From the NCBI GenBank assembly GCA_038522735.1, contig JBCBJX010000001.1, positions 32,330 through 96,329 of the forward strand: a stretch of 64,000 nucleotides of DNA, read 5' to 3'. Under the pieces are notes generated by a model. The model was not told where the DNA came from. It was given only the letters and a program-made list of their open reading frames with translations, and searched no databases. Position numbers and translations under genes: made by a program. Every line of letters starts with the position of its first letter. Position 1 is the first letter of the stretch. This DNA is from JBCBJX01 sp038522735 (lineage in GTDB: Bacteria; Pseudomonadota; Alphaproteobacteria; Caulobacterales; Parvularculaceae). This document shows, one piece after another, positions 6,798 to 16,026 of this stretch.

Positions 6798-9758
6798 ATG
6801 ACCCAGAACGCGCCAGACGATTTCGACGCGGCCCCCGTCCTCCGCCGCGCGACGGGCTTCGATCCCAAATGGTTCCGCGCACGATACGGCGCCCGCGCCG
6901 CCTTGCCGAAGGGCGACGACCAGGCGCTGGAGGCGGCGTTTTTCGACGGTCTTGAACAGCAGGGCTGGTCGCCCAACCCGCTGATCGACTTTCGCGCCCG
7001 TCCGCCGGCCGCTCGCGACCGGACGAGCCTCGCCGACGCCGCGCGCACCGTCCTGACCGGCTCGGCGAGACCGCACTGGCTGTTCGACCGCGACTTTTAT
7101 CTGACGAACAACGCCGACGTCGCGGCGGCGGTGGAGGCGGGAAGCCTCGCCGCCTACCGGCATTTTCTCGCCAACGGCGCCGCCGAGGGCCGCCGGCCGC
7201 ATCCGCTTTATTGTCCGCCCACGGCGGCGGCGCTCGCCGAAGACGGCGAAAACCCGTTCGAGGCGTTCGTGTCGCGCGGCGATCTTGCTGGAGAAACCGC
7301 GTCGCCGCTGTTCGACCCGAACTACTACGCGACCGTGAACCCGGACGCCGCCGTCGCCGTGCGCGAGGGACGCTTTTCCTCGCTTTTTCACCATTTCTGC
7401 AGCGTCGGGATCGCGGAAGACCGGCCCTTCTCGCCACACTTCGATCGCCAATTTTATACGGACGAAAATCCGGACTCGAAAAAAGCCGTGAAGGCGGGCG
7501 AGGCGCCCTCCGTCGACTGGCACTATCTCTATGTCGGCCGGACGAAATGGCGGGCGCCGAACCCCTATTTTGATATGGATTATTACTGCAAGGAGAACCA
7601 GTGGATCGGCGAGGACATGGCGCGCCTCGGCGTGTCCGACCCGTTCGAACACTATCTCGCCGTCGGACAGGCCATGGGGCTGAAGCCCGCCCGGCCGCTC
7701 TATACGCGCTCGACGTCCCTGAAAGACGGCAAGGCCTGGTTCGAACGCGCTGCGAAACTCGACCTGCAGCGCGCCCTCGACGGCGTCGAGCGCTTCGATT
7801 TTCCGGTCTCTGACGCGCCCGCGCTCTCCATCATCGTACCCGTCTGCGGAGAGGCGCATTTTACCTATGCATTCCTGAAGCAGGCCCACGCCGCGGCGCA
7901 TTATTGCAAGTCGGCGGAGGACCTCGAGATTGAGGTGATCGTCGTCGACAACGGCAGCGCCGACGAGACGCTTCGGCTCGACGAGGTCGTCAGCGGCGTG
8001 CGGATCGAACGGTTCGACAAACCCCTCGGCTTTCCGAAGGCGGTGAACGCCGGCGCCAACATCGCGCGCGGCGACGTTCTCCTCATCGCCAACAACGACG
8101 TACGTTTCCCGCCCCAGTCGGTCGCGGCCGGCTTCAAAAAGCTCAAGGGATCGCCTGATATCGGCTTCCTCGGCGGGCTGATCGTCCTGCCGAACGGCGA
8201 GGTGCAGGAGGCAGGCTCCCTCGTCTTCCGGGACGGGTCGGCCGCCGGCTTCGGGCGCGGCATGAACCCGCTGCACGGCGTCTTTCGCTGGGAGCGGACG
8301 GTCGACTATTGCTCCGCCTGCTTCGCGTTCGCTCTCAAAGACGCGTTCGACGGCCTCGGCGGCTTCGACGAGGCGTTCTCGCCCGGTTACTATGAAGAGA
8401 CCGCGTTTTGCATGCGTCTTTCGGAGCTCGGGCTGCGGGCCGCCTTCGCGCCGGAGGTTCTTGTCGAGCACTTCGAATACGGAAGCTATTCCTCCGGCAA
8501 ACCGCCGGCGACGTCCCTCGCCCTCATGGGCCGCAATCGCGCGACGTTCGCAGCCCAGGCCGGCGCGACGCTCAATGGGAAACCGGCGGCCGGCCCGACA
8601 TCGAAGCGCGTCGCCGCATCGGGCCCGTCCCCCTACAAGGGACGCATCCTGATGATCGAGGATCAGGCGCCGGATCCCGCCCTCGGCGCGGGCTTCGCGC
8701 GCTCGGCGGACATTGTCCGCTACGCAGCGGAGCTCGGCTGGCAGACGGACGTCTACGCCCTTTACGCGGCGCCCTGGCGGTTCGCCGGCCGGCGGCCGGA
8801 GCCCCGCATCGCGGACGGCGTCGATCTCGTCGCCGGCTGGCATTCGAAACTGACGGCTCCGGAATATGTCGAGGCCAATATCGACGCCTACGACGCCGTC
8901 TGGATCTGCCGTACGCACAACATGCAGCGCTTCGGCGCCCGCATCCGCAACGCCGCCGCGAAGGCGCGCATCCCCGTCGTCGGGGACACGGAGGCCCTCG
9001 CATTCCTGCGATCAATGGACGAACCGCCCGCCAGCGTGACGCCGGACATCGTGCAACGCCTGCGCGACGAGATCGGCGGCGCGACGGACGCGGACGTCTG
9101 GCTCGCCGTCAACGCTCTGGAGGCGGAGATCCTGCAGGCGGCGGGCTGCGGCCCGGCCGAGATCGTCGGCCACGCGACGGAGCCCCGCGCGCTCTGGACG
9201 CCGGACGACAAGAACCGGCTCCTGTTCGTCGGCGCGCTCCATGACGCCGTGAGCCCCAATTTCGAAAGCCTCGACTGGTTCCTGAAGACCGCCTGGCCGC
9301 GCATCCGCAAGCAGCGCCCCGCGGCGACTTTCGACATCGTCGGCTACGCGGCGGCGGGCGTCGCGGAAAAGCTCGCCGACCATGAGGGCGTTTCGGTCCG
9401 CGGCGCGGTCGACGATCTCGACGCACACTTCGCCCGAGCCGATATTTTCGTCGCGCCGACCCGAATCGCCGCCGGGGCGCCGCACAAGGTCCACACGGCC
9501 ATGGCCGCCGGCGCGCCTGTCGTGATGACGCCCATCCTCTTCAATCAGATCCGGGACGCCGAAACGGACGCCGCCGAGTTCGCCGTCGCAGACCGTGCGG
9601 CGGGCCACGCTTTCGCCGATCTCTGCCTCGACCTTCTCGGTTCGAAGACGAAGCGTGAAGCCGTTTCGGCGGCCCAGACGGCGCTGCACGCGAGAACGGC
9701 GGCGCCGGCGGTCTTCCGCGAAGCCCTCGGACGTGTTCTGGAACGGTTGAAAGCCTGA
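6798..9758 (+). CDS. Glycosyltransferase with N-terminal repeats, GT2 domain and GT4-like domain
   Basis: A 986-residue protein in three parts. Residues about 90-310 hold four copies of a motif of the form F-D-x-x-[FY]-Y-x-x-x-N-x-[DQ] (FDRDFYLTNNADV, FDPNYYATVNPDA, FDRQFYTDENPDS, FDMDYYCKENQW) often followed by an H-[YF]-x-x-x-G segment. Residues about 340-600 are a GT2 domain: LSIIVPVCGE, VIVVDNGSADE and the acidic IANNDVRF, with the acceptor-side YYEETAFCMRL. Residues about 613-980 look like a GT4 domain lacking an obvious E-x7-E pair. The ATG at 6798 follows AGGAG and leaves 135 bp to the divergent sulfotransferase; upstream in-frame ATGs (6669, 6576) are possible. Likely builds exopolysaccharide. 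Confidence 0.85.
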   Translation: MTQNAPDDFDAAPVLRRATGFDPKWFRARYGARAALPKGDDQALEAAFFDGLEQQGWSPNPLIDFRARPPAARDRTSLADAARTVLTGSARPHWLFDRDFYLTNNADVAAAVEAGSLAAYRHFLANGAAEGRRPHPLYCPPTAAALAEDGENPFEAFVSRGDLAGETASPLFDPNYYATVNPDAAVAVREGRFSSLFHHFCSVGIAEDRPFSPHFDRQFYTDENPDSKKAVKAGEAPSVDWHYLYVGRTKWRAPNPYFDMDYYCKENQWIGEDMARLGVSDPFEHYLAVGQAMGLKPARPLYTRSTSLKDGKAWFERAAKLDLQRALDGVERFDFPVSDAPALSIIVPVCGEAHFTYAFLKQAHAAAHYCKSAEDLEIEVIVVDNGSADETLRLDEVVSGVRIERFDKPLGFPKAVNAGANIARGDVLLIANNDVRFPPQSVAAGFKKLKGSPDIGFLGGLIVLPNGEVQEAGSLVFRDGSAAGFGRGMNPLHGVFRWERTVDYCSACFAFALKDAFDGLGGFDEAFSPGYYEETAFCMRLSELGLRAAFAPEVLVEHFEYGSYSSGKPPATSLALMGRNRATFAAQAGATLNGKPAAGPTSKRVAASGPSPYKGRILMIEDQAPDPALGAGFARSADIVRYAAELGWQTDVYALYAAPWRFAGRRPEPRIADGVDLVAGWHSKLTAPEYVEANIDAYDAVWICRTHNMQRFGARIRNAAAKARIPVVGDTEALAFLRSMDEPPASVTPDIVQRLRDEIGGATDADVWLAVNALEAEILQAAGCGPAEIVGHATEPRALWTPDDKNRLLFVGALHDAVSPNFESLDWFLKTAWPRIRKQRPAATFDIVGYAAAGVAEKLADHEGVSVRGAVDDLDAHFARADIFVAPTRIAAGAPHKVHTAMAAGAPVVMTPILFNQIRDAETDAAEFAVADRAAGHAFADLCLDLLGSKTKREAVSAAQTALHARTAAPAVFREALGRVLERLKA

Positions 9759-9774
9759 TCGTCCCGGAGGCGAT

Positions 9775-9801
9775 ATGTCGACCACAAAACGGCCCGCATG
9801 A
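9775..9801 (+). other. Eight-codon mini-ORF coupled to manC
   Basis: A strong ribosome-binding site (GGAGG, 9766-9770) is followed by ATG at 9775. This opens an eight-codon frame (MSTTKRPA) whose TGA overlaps the manC ATG as ATGA. The manC start itself has no good ribosome-binding site at normal spacing, so its translation could depend on re-initiation. Whether the peptide matters is unknown. Confidence 0.4.
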
Positions 9802-10904
9802 TCGACGCCGCGCGCATCCACCCGGCCGTCATGAGCGGCGGGTCCGGCACCCGGCTCTGGCCGCTTTCGCGGGCGGAGAAGCCGAAGCAGTTCCACGCCC
9901 TCGTCGGCGAGGAAACGATGCTGGACGCGACTCTCGCCCGCCTCGCGCCCTTCGCCCCGCCGCTTCTGATCGCCGCCGCGGCCCACGAGGCGCATCTCGT
10001 CGCGGCTCTGCCGGAGGCTGGCCCCGCGAGCATCGTTCTCGAACCCTTCGGCCGCAACACGGCGGCGGCGGCGGCCGTGGCGGCGGCGCTCGTCGCCGAA
10101 AGGGACGCGGACGGCCTCGTCCTCCTCGCCCCCGCTGACCACCACATCTCCGATCCCGCCTCCTTTCAGCAGACGGTGCTTTCGGCGGCGGCGGCTGCAG
10201 ACGACGGCCGGATCGTCACCTTCGGCGTGCGGCCCACCCATCCGGCGACGGGCTACGGGTATATCCGGCGCGGCGTCGCACTCGACGTCGGCGGCGCGGA
10301 CGAGGTCGCCGCTTTCGTTGAAAAGCCGAACCGGGACAAAGCGAAAGCCTACCTCCAGGACGGCGCCTACCTCTGGAACGCCGGCATCTTTCTCTTCCGG
10401 GCTCGGACGATGCTCGACGAGCTGAAACGCTGGCGGCCGGACATCCATGGGGGGGCCCTCCGCGCCCTCCACGCCGCGCGCCGCGACGGCCCCTTCGTGC
10501 GGCTCCCGGAGGCCGAGTTCGCCGACTGCCCGTCGGAGTCCGTCGACTACGCCGTCATGGAGAAGACAGATTGCGCGGCGGTTGCGCCTGCAGCCTTTCC
10601 GTGGACGGATCTCGGCGCGTGGGACGCTGTTCTGGACATCGCCGACTGCGACGGGAACGGGGTCTCCGCGATCGGCGACGTCGTCGCCATCGGCGGGCGG
10701 AACGCGCTGTTGCGCTCCGACGGCCCGCTGGTCGCCGCCATCGGCGTCGAGGATATGGTCGTCGTCGCAACCGAAGACGCCATCTTCGTCGCGCCGACCT
10801 CCCGCGTCCAGGAGGTGAAGGAGGTCGTCTCCATCTTGAAGGAAAAGGGACGGACCGAAGCGGTCAGGTTTCTTGCACGCGGCGCGGCGGAGGGCGAGGC
10901 GTGA
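9798..10904 (+). CDS. manC: Mannose-1-phosphate guanylyltransferase
   Basis: A 368-residue cytoplasmic enzyme making GDP-mannose from mannose-1-phosphate and GTP, a donor for exopolysaccharide. The N-terminal signature [12 protein letters not shown] followed by PKQF is the nucleotide-binding motif, and AFVEKP near 172 is the second hallmark. Length shows the guanylyltransferase domain alone; the C-terminal phosphomannose-isomerase cupin of bifunctional ManC is absent. It follows the large glycosyltransferase by 39 bp and its stop overlaps the rfbB GTG start (GTGA). A short coupled ORF precedes it. Mannose and rhamnose precursors thus appear to be co-expressed. Confidence 0.92.
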   Translation: MIDAARIHPAVMSGGSGTRLWPLSRAEKPKQFHALVGEETMLDATLARLAPFAPPLLIAAAAHEAHLVAALPEAGPASIVLEPFGRNTAAAAAVAAALVAERDADGLVLLAPADHHISDPASFQQTVLSAAAAADDGRIVTFGVRPTHPATGYGYIRRGVALDVGGADEVAAFVEKPNRDKAKAYLQDGAYLWNAGIFLFRARTMLDELKRWRPDIHGGALRALHAARRDGPFVRLPEAEFADCPSESVDYAVMEKTDCAAVAPAAFPWTDLGAWDAVLDIADCDGNGVSAIGDVVAIGGRNALLRSDGPLVAAIGVEDMVVVATEDAIFVAPTSRVQEVKEVVSILKEKGRTEAVRFLARGAAEGEA

Positions 10905-11956
10905 CGCTGTTCGTCACCGGCGGCGCCGGTTTCATCGGCTCGGCGGTCGTTCGGCGCGCGATCGCTGAAGGCCGCAAGACCGTGGTTTTCGACGCCCTCG
11001 CCTACGCCGCGAACCTCGACAACCTCGCAGCCGTCGCCGACGACTCGAATTACCGCTTCATCAGGGGCGACATCCGCGACGCGGCCTCCGTTCGCGACGC
11101 CTTCGCCGAGACCCGGCCGACGGCGATCATGCACCTCGCCGCCGAGAGCCATGTCGATCGCTCCATCGACGGCCCAGGCGCCTTTATCGAAACCAACGTC
11201 GTCGGAACATATGTTCTGCTGCAGGAAACGCGGCGCTATTTCGAAGCGCTTTCTGAAGAAGAGCGCGGAGCGTTCCGCTTTCACCATATCTCGACGGACG
11301 AGGTTTACGGCTCTCTCGGCCCGACCGGAAAATTCCGCGAGGACACGCCCTATCAGCCGAACTCGCCCTATTCAGCCTCTAAAGCCTCGTCGGACTTTCT
11401 GGTGCGCGCCTGGGGCGAGACCTACGGGCTGCCCGTCGTCACCACCAACTGCTCTAACAATTACGGCCCCTGTCAGTTCCCGGAAAAACTGATCCCGGTC
11501 GTCATCCTGAACGCCCTCGAGGGGAAGCCGATCCCCGTCTACGGCGCCGGAGAAAACGTGCGCGACTGGCTCTATGTGGAGGACCACGCCGAAGCCCTGC
11601 TTCTCGTGCTCGGGAAAGGCCGGCTCGGCGAGACTTACAACATCGGCGGCGACGAAGAGCGGCGCAATGTCGATCTGGTGCGGACCATCTGCACGATCAT
11701 GGACGATCTGACGCCTGCCGCAGACGGCAAGCCGTATGCGGACCTCATCACGTTCGTGACCGACCGCCCCGGCCATGACGCGCGTTACGCGATCGACGCC
11801 ACGAAGATCAGGCGGGAGCTCGGCTGGTCGCCCGCCATGTCGCTCGACGACGGCCTTCGCCGCACCGTCGCGTGGTATCTCGAGAATCGCGGCTGGTGGG
11901 AGGCGATCCGCCGGCGCGGTTTCTCCGGCGACCGCCTCGGGCTGAAGACGGGCTGA
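10901..11956 (+). CDS. rfbB: dTDP-glucose 4,6-dehydratase
   Basis: A 351-residue short-chain dehydrogenase-type enzyme converting dTDP-glucose to dTDP-4-keto-6-deoxyglucose, second step of dTDP-L-rhamnose synthesis. It has the NAD loop [12 protein letters not shown] at the N-terminus, [11 protein letters not shown], and the catalytic YSASKAS (Y-x3-K), followed by [17 protein letters not shown], all diagnostic of RmlB. I used the GTG at 10901 because it overlaps the manC stop and places the glycine loop at residues 6-12; the long in-frame extension upstream is not coding. rfbD follows after 4 bp. Confidence 0.95.
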   Translation: MTLFVTGGAGFIGSAVVRRAIAEGRKTVVFDALAYAANLDNLAAVADDSNYRFIRGDIRDAASVRDAFAETRPTAIMHLAAESHVDRSIDGPGAFIETNVVGTYVLLQETRRYFEALSEEERGAFRFHHISTDEVYGSLGPTGKFREDTPYQPNSPYSASKASSDFLVRAWGETYGLPVVTTNCSNNYGPCQFPEKLIPVVILNALEGKPIPVYGAGENVRDWLYVEDHAEALLLVLGKGRLGETYNIGGDEERRNVDLVRTICTIMDDLTPAADGKPYADLITFVTDRPGHDARYAIDATKIRRELGWSPAMSLDDGLRRTVAWYLENRGWWEAIRRRGFSGDRLGLKTG

Positions 11957-11960
11957 TCCG

Positions 11961-12836
11961 ATGCGCATCCTGATGTTCGGACGCACAGGTCAGGTCTCCG
12001 CCTCCATGATCGAGGCATGCGCCCGTCGGCGCGGGGAGATCGATCTCGTGGCCCTGCCGCGCGCCGAGGCCGATCTCACGCAACCGGACGCCCTCCGTGA
12101 GGCGGTCTACGGCTACGCTCCGGACCTTGTCGTAAATGCGGCGGCCTATACGGCCGTGGATGCGGCCGAAGCGGATAGCGAGACCGCCTTCGCGGTCAAC
12201 GCCCACGCGCCGGGCGTCATTGCGAACGCCTGCGCGACGCGGGAGACGCCGCTTATCCATCTCTCCACGGACTTTGTCTTTGACGGCGCGGCCTCCGCGC
12301 CCTACGCCGAAACCGATGCGACGAACCCGCTCGGCGTCTACGGAGCGACGAAACTCGCAGGTGAAGAGGCCGTCCGCGCCTCCGGCGTCGCCGCCGTCGT
12401 TCTGCGCACCGCGTGGGTGTTCTCACCCTTCGGCCGGAACTTCGTGAAGACCATGCTGCGGCTCGCCGACGAGCGAGACGCCGTGCGCGTCGTCGACGAC
12501 CAGACAGGCGCGCCGACCCCGGCCTCCGCCATCGCCGAGGCGATCCTCGCCGTCGCGCCGGTTCTTTTTTCGGAGAGGGCGGCGGTCGCTGGCGTCTATC
12601 ATTTCTGCGGCGATGCGCCGACGACATGGGCCGGCCTTGCGCAGGAGACGTTCGCCGCCGGCGCACTTTCGACACAGGTCGAGGCGATAACGACGGCGGA
12701 TTATCCGACGCCGGCGCGCAGGCCCGCCTGGTCCGTTCTTGACTGCGCGAAGATCGGCGCGACGTTCGACGTCGAACCAGCCGACTGGCGTGCGGCGCTG
12801 AAGCGCGATGTCGTCCGCCTGCAGATGGCTGCGTGA
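11961..12836 (+). CDS. rfbD: dTDP-4-dehydrorhamnose reductase
   Basis: A 291-residue NAD(P)H-dependent reductase forming dTDP-L-rhamnose. The N-terminus [16 protein letters not shown] carries the nucleotide-binding loop in the RmlD form (G-x-x-G-Q-V). Later motifs are [13 protein letters not shown], the STDFVFDG segment and the catalytic YGATKLAGE (Y-x3-K), all typical. Length matches the family. It sits between rfbB and rfbA with gaps of 4 and 10 bp, so it is a clear operon member. Confidence 0.94.
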   Translation: MRILMFGRTGQVSASMIEACARRRGEIDLVALPRAEADLTQPDALREAVYGYAPDLVVNAAAYTAVDAAEADSETAFAVNAHAPGVIANACATRETPLIHLSTDFVFDGAASAPYAETDATNPLGVYGATKLAGEEAVRASGVAAVVLRTAWVFSPFGRNFVKTMLRLADERDAVRVVDDQTGAPTPASAIAEAILAVAPVLFSERAAVAGVYHFCGDAPTTWAGLAQETFAAGALSTQVEAITTADYPTPARRPAWSVLDCAKIGATFDVEPADWRAALKRDVVRLQMAA

Positions 12837-12846
12837 GGAGCGAGCG

Positions 12847-13710
12847 ATGAAGGGAGTCATACTCGCTGGCGGATCAGGGACGCGGCTTTATCCCGTCACC
12901 AAAGCGGTGTGCAAGCAGCTGCTGCCGATCCACGACAAGCCGATGATCTATTATCCCTTGAGCGTGCTCATGCTCGCCGGGATCCGGGACATCCTCATCA
13001 TCACGACGCCCCACGACTGCGAGGTGTTCGAGCGCCTGCTCGGCGACGGATCGGATTTCGGCGTTTCCCTCTCGTATGCGGAGCAACCGAGCCCGGACGG
13101 ACTCGCCCAGGCCTTCACCATCGGCGAAGGCTTCATCGCCGGTGAACCCTGCGCGCTCGTTCTCGGAGACAACATCTTCTTCGGCCACGGGCTGACGGAA
13201 GAGCTTCGCGCAGCCGCTGCGACCCGCGAAGGGGCCGTCGTCTTCGGCTACCGCGTGCAGGACCCGGAGCGTTACGGCGTCGTCGAATTCGACAGCGAGG
13301 GGCGGGTTCTGTCGCTCGAAGAGAAGCCGGCGCAGCCGAAATCCCATTATGCGGTGACCGGACTTTACTTCTATGACGGAACGGTCTGCGAGCGAGCGAA
13401 GCGCGTGAAGCCGTCGGCCCGCGGCGAGCTTGAGATCACCTCGCTGAACGCGATGTACCTGGAGGACGATGCTTTGTCCGTCCGTCTCCTCGGTCGCGGC
13501 TACGCCTGGCTCGATACGGGCACCCACGACGCCATGAGCCAGGCTTCCGCCTATGTCGAGGCCGTGGAAAACCGCCAGGGCCTGAAAATCGGCTGCCCCG
13601 AAGAGGTCGCCTACCGCCAGGGCTGGATCGACGCTGCGCGGCTCGCGGAGATCGCCGAGCCGCTCCGAAAAAGCGGGTACGGGGAGTATCTTCTGGGGTT
13701 GCTGCGCTAA
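12847..13710 (+). CDS. rfbA: Glucose-1-phosphate thymidylyltransferase
   Basis: A 287-residue enzyme making dTDP-glucose from glucose-1-phosphate and dTTP, the first step of dTDP-rhamnose synthesis. It begins [18 protein letters not shown], the nucleotidyltransferase loop, followed by [17 protein letters not shown]; further on are GDNIFFGHG and [13 protein letters not shown]. The ATG at 12847 has AGGAGCGA just upstream and overlaps nothing. It is the last gene of the manC-rfbBDA operon, followed by a REP-like repeat. rfbC (3,5-epimerase), needed to complete dTDP-L-rhamnose, is not in the window. Confidence 0.95.
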   Translation: MKGVILAGGSGTRLYPVTKAVCKQLLPIHDKPMIYYPLSVLMLAGIRDILIITTPHDCEVFERLLGDGSDFGVSLSYAEQPSPDGLAQAFTIGEGFIAGEPCALVLGDNIFFGHGLTEELRAAAATREGAVVFGYRVQDPERYGVVEFDSEGRVLSLEEKPAQPKSHYAVTGLYFYDGTVCERAKRVKPSARGELEITSLNAMYLEDDALSVRLLGRGYAWLDTGTHDAMSQASAYVEAVENRQGLKIGCPEEVAYRQGWIDAARLAEIAEPLRKSGYGEYLLGLLR

Positions 13711-13756
13711 GGCCGACCCTCGCGACGCCGCCTCATCCTGCAGACGTCGGCGCGGT

Positions 13757-13800
13757 CTTCGTCCTGAGGAGCCCGCAAAGCGGGCGTCGCGAAGGACGGC
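13757..13800. repeat. REP-like palindromic intergenic repeat
   Basis: The 107-bp gap between rfbA and the convergent deacetylase-like gene contains an imperfect palindrome: CTTCGTCCTGAGGAGCCCGC, AAA, then GCGGGCGTCGCGAAGGAC. The same core, with changes, recurs at 22612-22745. It matches the general form of an abundant alphaproteobacterial intergenic repeat (CCT..GAGGAGC-GC stem-GCGTC..CGAAGG). It may also act as a transcription end for the two converging units. Confidence 0.7.
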
Positions 13801-13816
13801 CGGTGAGTGTCAAACG

Positions 13817-14716
13817 TCAGACGCCGTACACCTCTTTCGCCACACGGTACGTGTTGGCGTAGGCCTCGACCGACGCCTCAATCGGATCAGCGTACCCTCC
13901 GCCGATCGCCATGGAGACCGGAATTCCGCGCCGTCTGCATGCGGAGAGAACGAGCCTGTCCCGCGCCATGAGGCCGTTATAGGTGAGTTCCAGCCGACCG
14001 AGCTTGTCTTCTTTCAATGGATCGACGCCCGCCTGGTAAAGAACAAGATCCGGCGCGAACGCGAAGACTTCCGGCAGGGCGTCGCGCAGGACGGCGAGGT
14101 AGTCCGCGTCGCCGGTTCCGTCGGGAAGGCCGATATCGAGGTGAGAGGTCTGTTTTCGGAACGGGAAGTTCTTCTCTCCGTGTAGTGAGACGACGAAAAC
14201 ATCGTCCCGCTCGCCGAGGATCGCCGCGTTGCCGTCGCCCTGATGGACGTCGAGATCGATAACGGCGACCCGCCGCGCGCGACCGAGGGCGAGCGCCTTC
14301 AGGGCGACGACGGCGTGATCATTGAAAACACAGTACCCGGCCCCGAACGCCCGGTGCGCATGATGGGTGCCGCCCGCCAGTTGGCCGGCGATTCCCTCGT
14401 CCAGCGCCGCATCCGCAGCAGCGAGAGCGCCGCCGACGGATACGCGGGAGCGGCGTGCAAGGGCGGGCGACCAGGGAAAGCCGATGCGTCGCATCACGCC
14501 TCGATCGACATCGCCGGTCTCGATCGCGTCGATGTAGGCGGCGTCATGGGCGTGAAGTAGGTCATCGCGGCTCGCTTGAGGCGAGACGAACAACTCCGCC
14601 TTCTGCAAGACGCCGTCCGTCAGCAGGCGGTTCTTCAGAAGCGCATACTTGCCGCCCGGAAACCGATGGCCGTCCGGAAGGTCGAGGTTGAAGTCCGGCG
14701 AGTAGAAAACCTGCAC
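13817..14716 (-). CDS. Histone-deacetylase-family hydrolase (acetyl-amide hydrolase)
   Basis: A 299-residue zinc-dependent deacetylase of the HDAC/acetoin-utilisation/acetylpolyamine-hydrolase superfamily. The metal-binding motif VIDLDVHQGDGN sits near residue 151, GTHHAHRAFGAGYCVFND near 116-133 holds the paired catalytic histidines, and YQAGVDPLKEDKLG supplies the later aspartate. Start is the GTG at 14716 (first residues MQVFYSPDF), 11 bp after the hemH stop, so the two are likely co-transcribed. Substrate (acetylated small molecule or protein) cannot be told from sequence. Confidence 0.88.
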   Translation of the reverse strand: MQVFYSPDFNLDLPDGHRFPGGKYALLKNRLLTDGVLQKAELFVSPQASRDDLLHAHDAAYIDAIETGDVDRGVMRRIGFPWSPALARRSRVSVGGALAAADAALDEGIAGQLAGGTHHAHRAFGAGYCVFNDHAVVALKALALGRARRVAVIDLDVHQGDGNAAILGERDDVFVVSLHGEKNFPFRKQTSHLDIGLPDGTGDADYLAVLRDALPEVFAFAPDLVLYQAGVDPLKEDKLGRLELTYNGLMARDRLVLSACRRRGIPVSMAIGGGYADPIEASVEAYANTYRVAKEVYGV

Positions 14717-14727
14717 GAATAGCGGGC

Positions 14728-15804
14728 CTATTCGGCCGGCGTCGTCACCGGCGTCGCCCAGCCAGACAGCTCACGGCGGACGATCGTCTCATAGAGATCA
14801 ATCGCCTCGCGCGCGTCGTTGAGGCACGGGATCTGAAGAAGCGAGCGCCCGCCCGCCTCGACGAAATCCTCCTTCGCCGCGATGCCGATCTCCTCCAGCG
14901 TTTCGATGCAGTCAGCAACGAAGCCAGGCGTGATGACGGCGACGTCCTTCACGCCCTCATCGGCGAACCTGTGCAAAGTCGCGTCCGTCGCCGGTCCGAG
15001 CCAGGTTTCGGGGCCGAACTTCGACTGGAAGGTGATCGGCGCGTAATCCTTCGTCCACCCCATTTCCTCGCGGAGGAGCCGCGCGGTCTTCTGGCAGTGG
15101 CAGTGATAGGGATCGCCCTCAAGGAAATAGCGCTCCGGCAGTCCGTGAAAGGAAATGACGACGCGCTCCGGCAGACTTCCCGCTTTCGCAAAAGCGCGCC
15201 GCACGCTCTCGCCGAGAGCTTTGATATAGCGCATCTCGTCATGGAAGGGCGGCGCGATGCGCACGGCCGGCGTCCAGCGCAATTCTTTCAAAGCGTCGAA
15301 AGCTGCGTCGCACACCGTCGCCGTCGTCGTCGCCGAATACTGAGGGTAAAGCGGGACGATCAGGATGCGGTCGCATCCTTTTTCCTGAAGCGCCCGGAGG
15401 CGGCTCTTGATCGACGGATTGCCGTAGCGCATGGCGTAGTCGACCACCGCCGCGCCGCCGAGACGCTCCGCCAGCAGATCGCTATGCCGCTGCGTATAGT
15501 AGGCGAGCGGCGACGCGTTTTCGTCTTCCATCCAGATCGAGGCGTAAGCCTTCGCGGTCTTCGCCGGCCGGGTGTTGAGGATGATCCCATGGAGGATCGG
15601 CGCCCATAGCGCTTTCGGGTAGTCGATGACCCGCCGGTCGGAGAGAAACTCCTTCAGATACCGGCGCACGGCCTTCGGCTCAGCCGCGTCGGGCGTGCCG
15701 AGATTGACGAGCAGCACGCCGACACGGCGCGGCGGGATCGCCGGGTGGTCCGGCGGCGCGAAAGACCCGTCGTCCGGGCCGCTGTCCGATGCGTCGGCGC
15801 TCAT
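14728..15804 (-). CDS. hemH: Ferrochelatase
   Basis: Inserts Fe2+ into protoporphyrin IX, last step of protohaem synthesis, at the cytoplasmic face of the membrane. The 358-residue protein begins with a disordered acidic tail, then GVLLVNLGTPDAAEPKAV at the family start. The signature SFHGLPERYFLEGDPYHCHC near residue 205 includes the metal-channel histidine, and ITPGFVADCIETLEEIG near the C-terminus is diagnostic. I chose the ATG at 15804 (MSADASDSG), with a GAGG ribosome-binding site about 9 bp upstream; ATG 15813 is close behind. It is divergent from the TonB receptor. Confidence 0.94.
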   Translation of the reverse strand: MSADASDSGPDDGSFAPPDHPAIPPRRVGVLLVNLGTPDAAEPKAVRRYLKEFLSDRRVIDYPKALWAPILHGIILNTRPAKTAKAYASIWMEDENASPLAYYTQRHSDLLAERLGGAAVVDYAMRYGNPSIKSRLRALQEKGCDRILIVPLYPQYSATTTATVCDAAFDALKELRWTPAVRIAPPFHDEMRYIKALGESVRRAFAKAGSLPERVVISFHGLPERYFLEGDPYHCHCQKTARLLREEMGWTKDYAPITFQSKFGPETWLGPATDATLHRFADEGVKDVAVITPGFVADCIETLEEIGIAAKEDFVEAGGRSLLQIPCLNDAREAIDLYETIVRRELSGWATPVTTPAE

Positions 15805-15934
15805 TTTATCCATCCTCACGTCGCCCGTCCCTCGCACGCCGCCACCCGGCGCGCCCTCGGCGTCGTCGGAGCGGTACATAGGGCCTTTTGCGGAGAAGTC
15901 GCGGGGCGTCGTCTCAAGACGACTTTCCCAGAGG

Positions 15935-15978
15935 TCGTCACCGGACCTTCATTGAACCATCACCGAAACGACACGCAT
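15935..15978 (+). promoter_or_regulatory. Candidate PHO-box-like array upstream of the TonB receptor
   Basis: Four successive 11-bp units: TCGTCACCGGA, CCTTCATTGAA, CCATCACCGAA and ACGACACGCAT. Most share [TA]CA[CT] at positions 4-7, and the middle two end in GAA or CGAA. The PhoB consensus is CTGTCAT repeated every 11 bp. Individual units are poor matches, so this is tentative. It ends about 48 bp before the receptor ATG. Confidence 0.35.
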
Positions 15979-16026
15979 GAGGCGCATCACGAAGATGTCA
16001 TTCACGTTTTCTTAAGGGGGGTCCTC

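Noticed and set aside
5970..8918. A 982-codon minus-strand open frame
   Set aside because: Only its last 230 codons (sulfotransferase) show domain motifs; the rest is antisense to the large glycosyltransferase and rich in Arg/Gly with no fold.
15995..16012. ATGTCATTCACGTTTTCT near the TonB receptor as a PHO box
   Set aside because: Only the first half-site matches; the second keeps three of seven bases.
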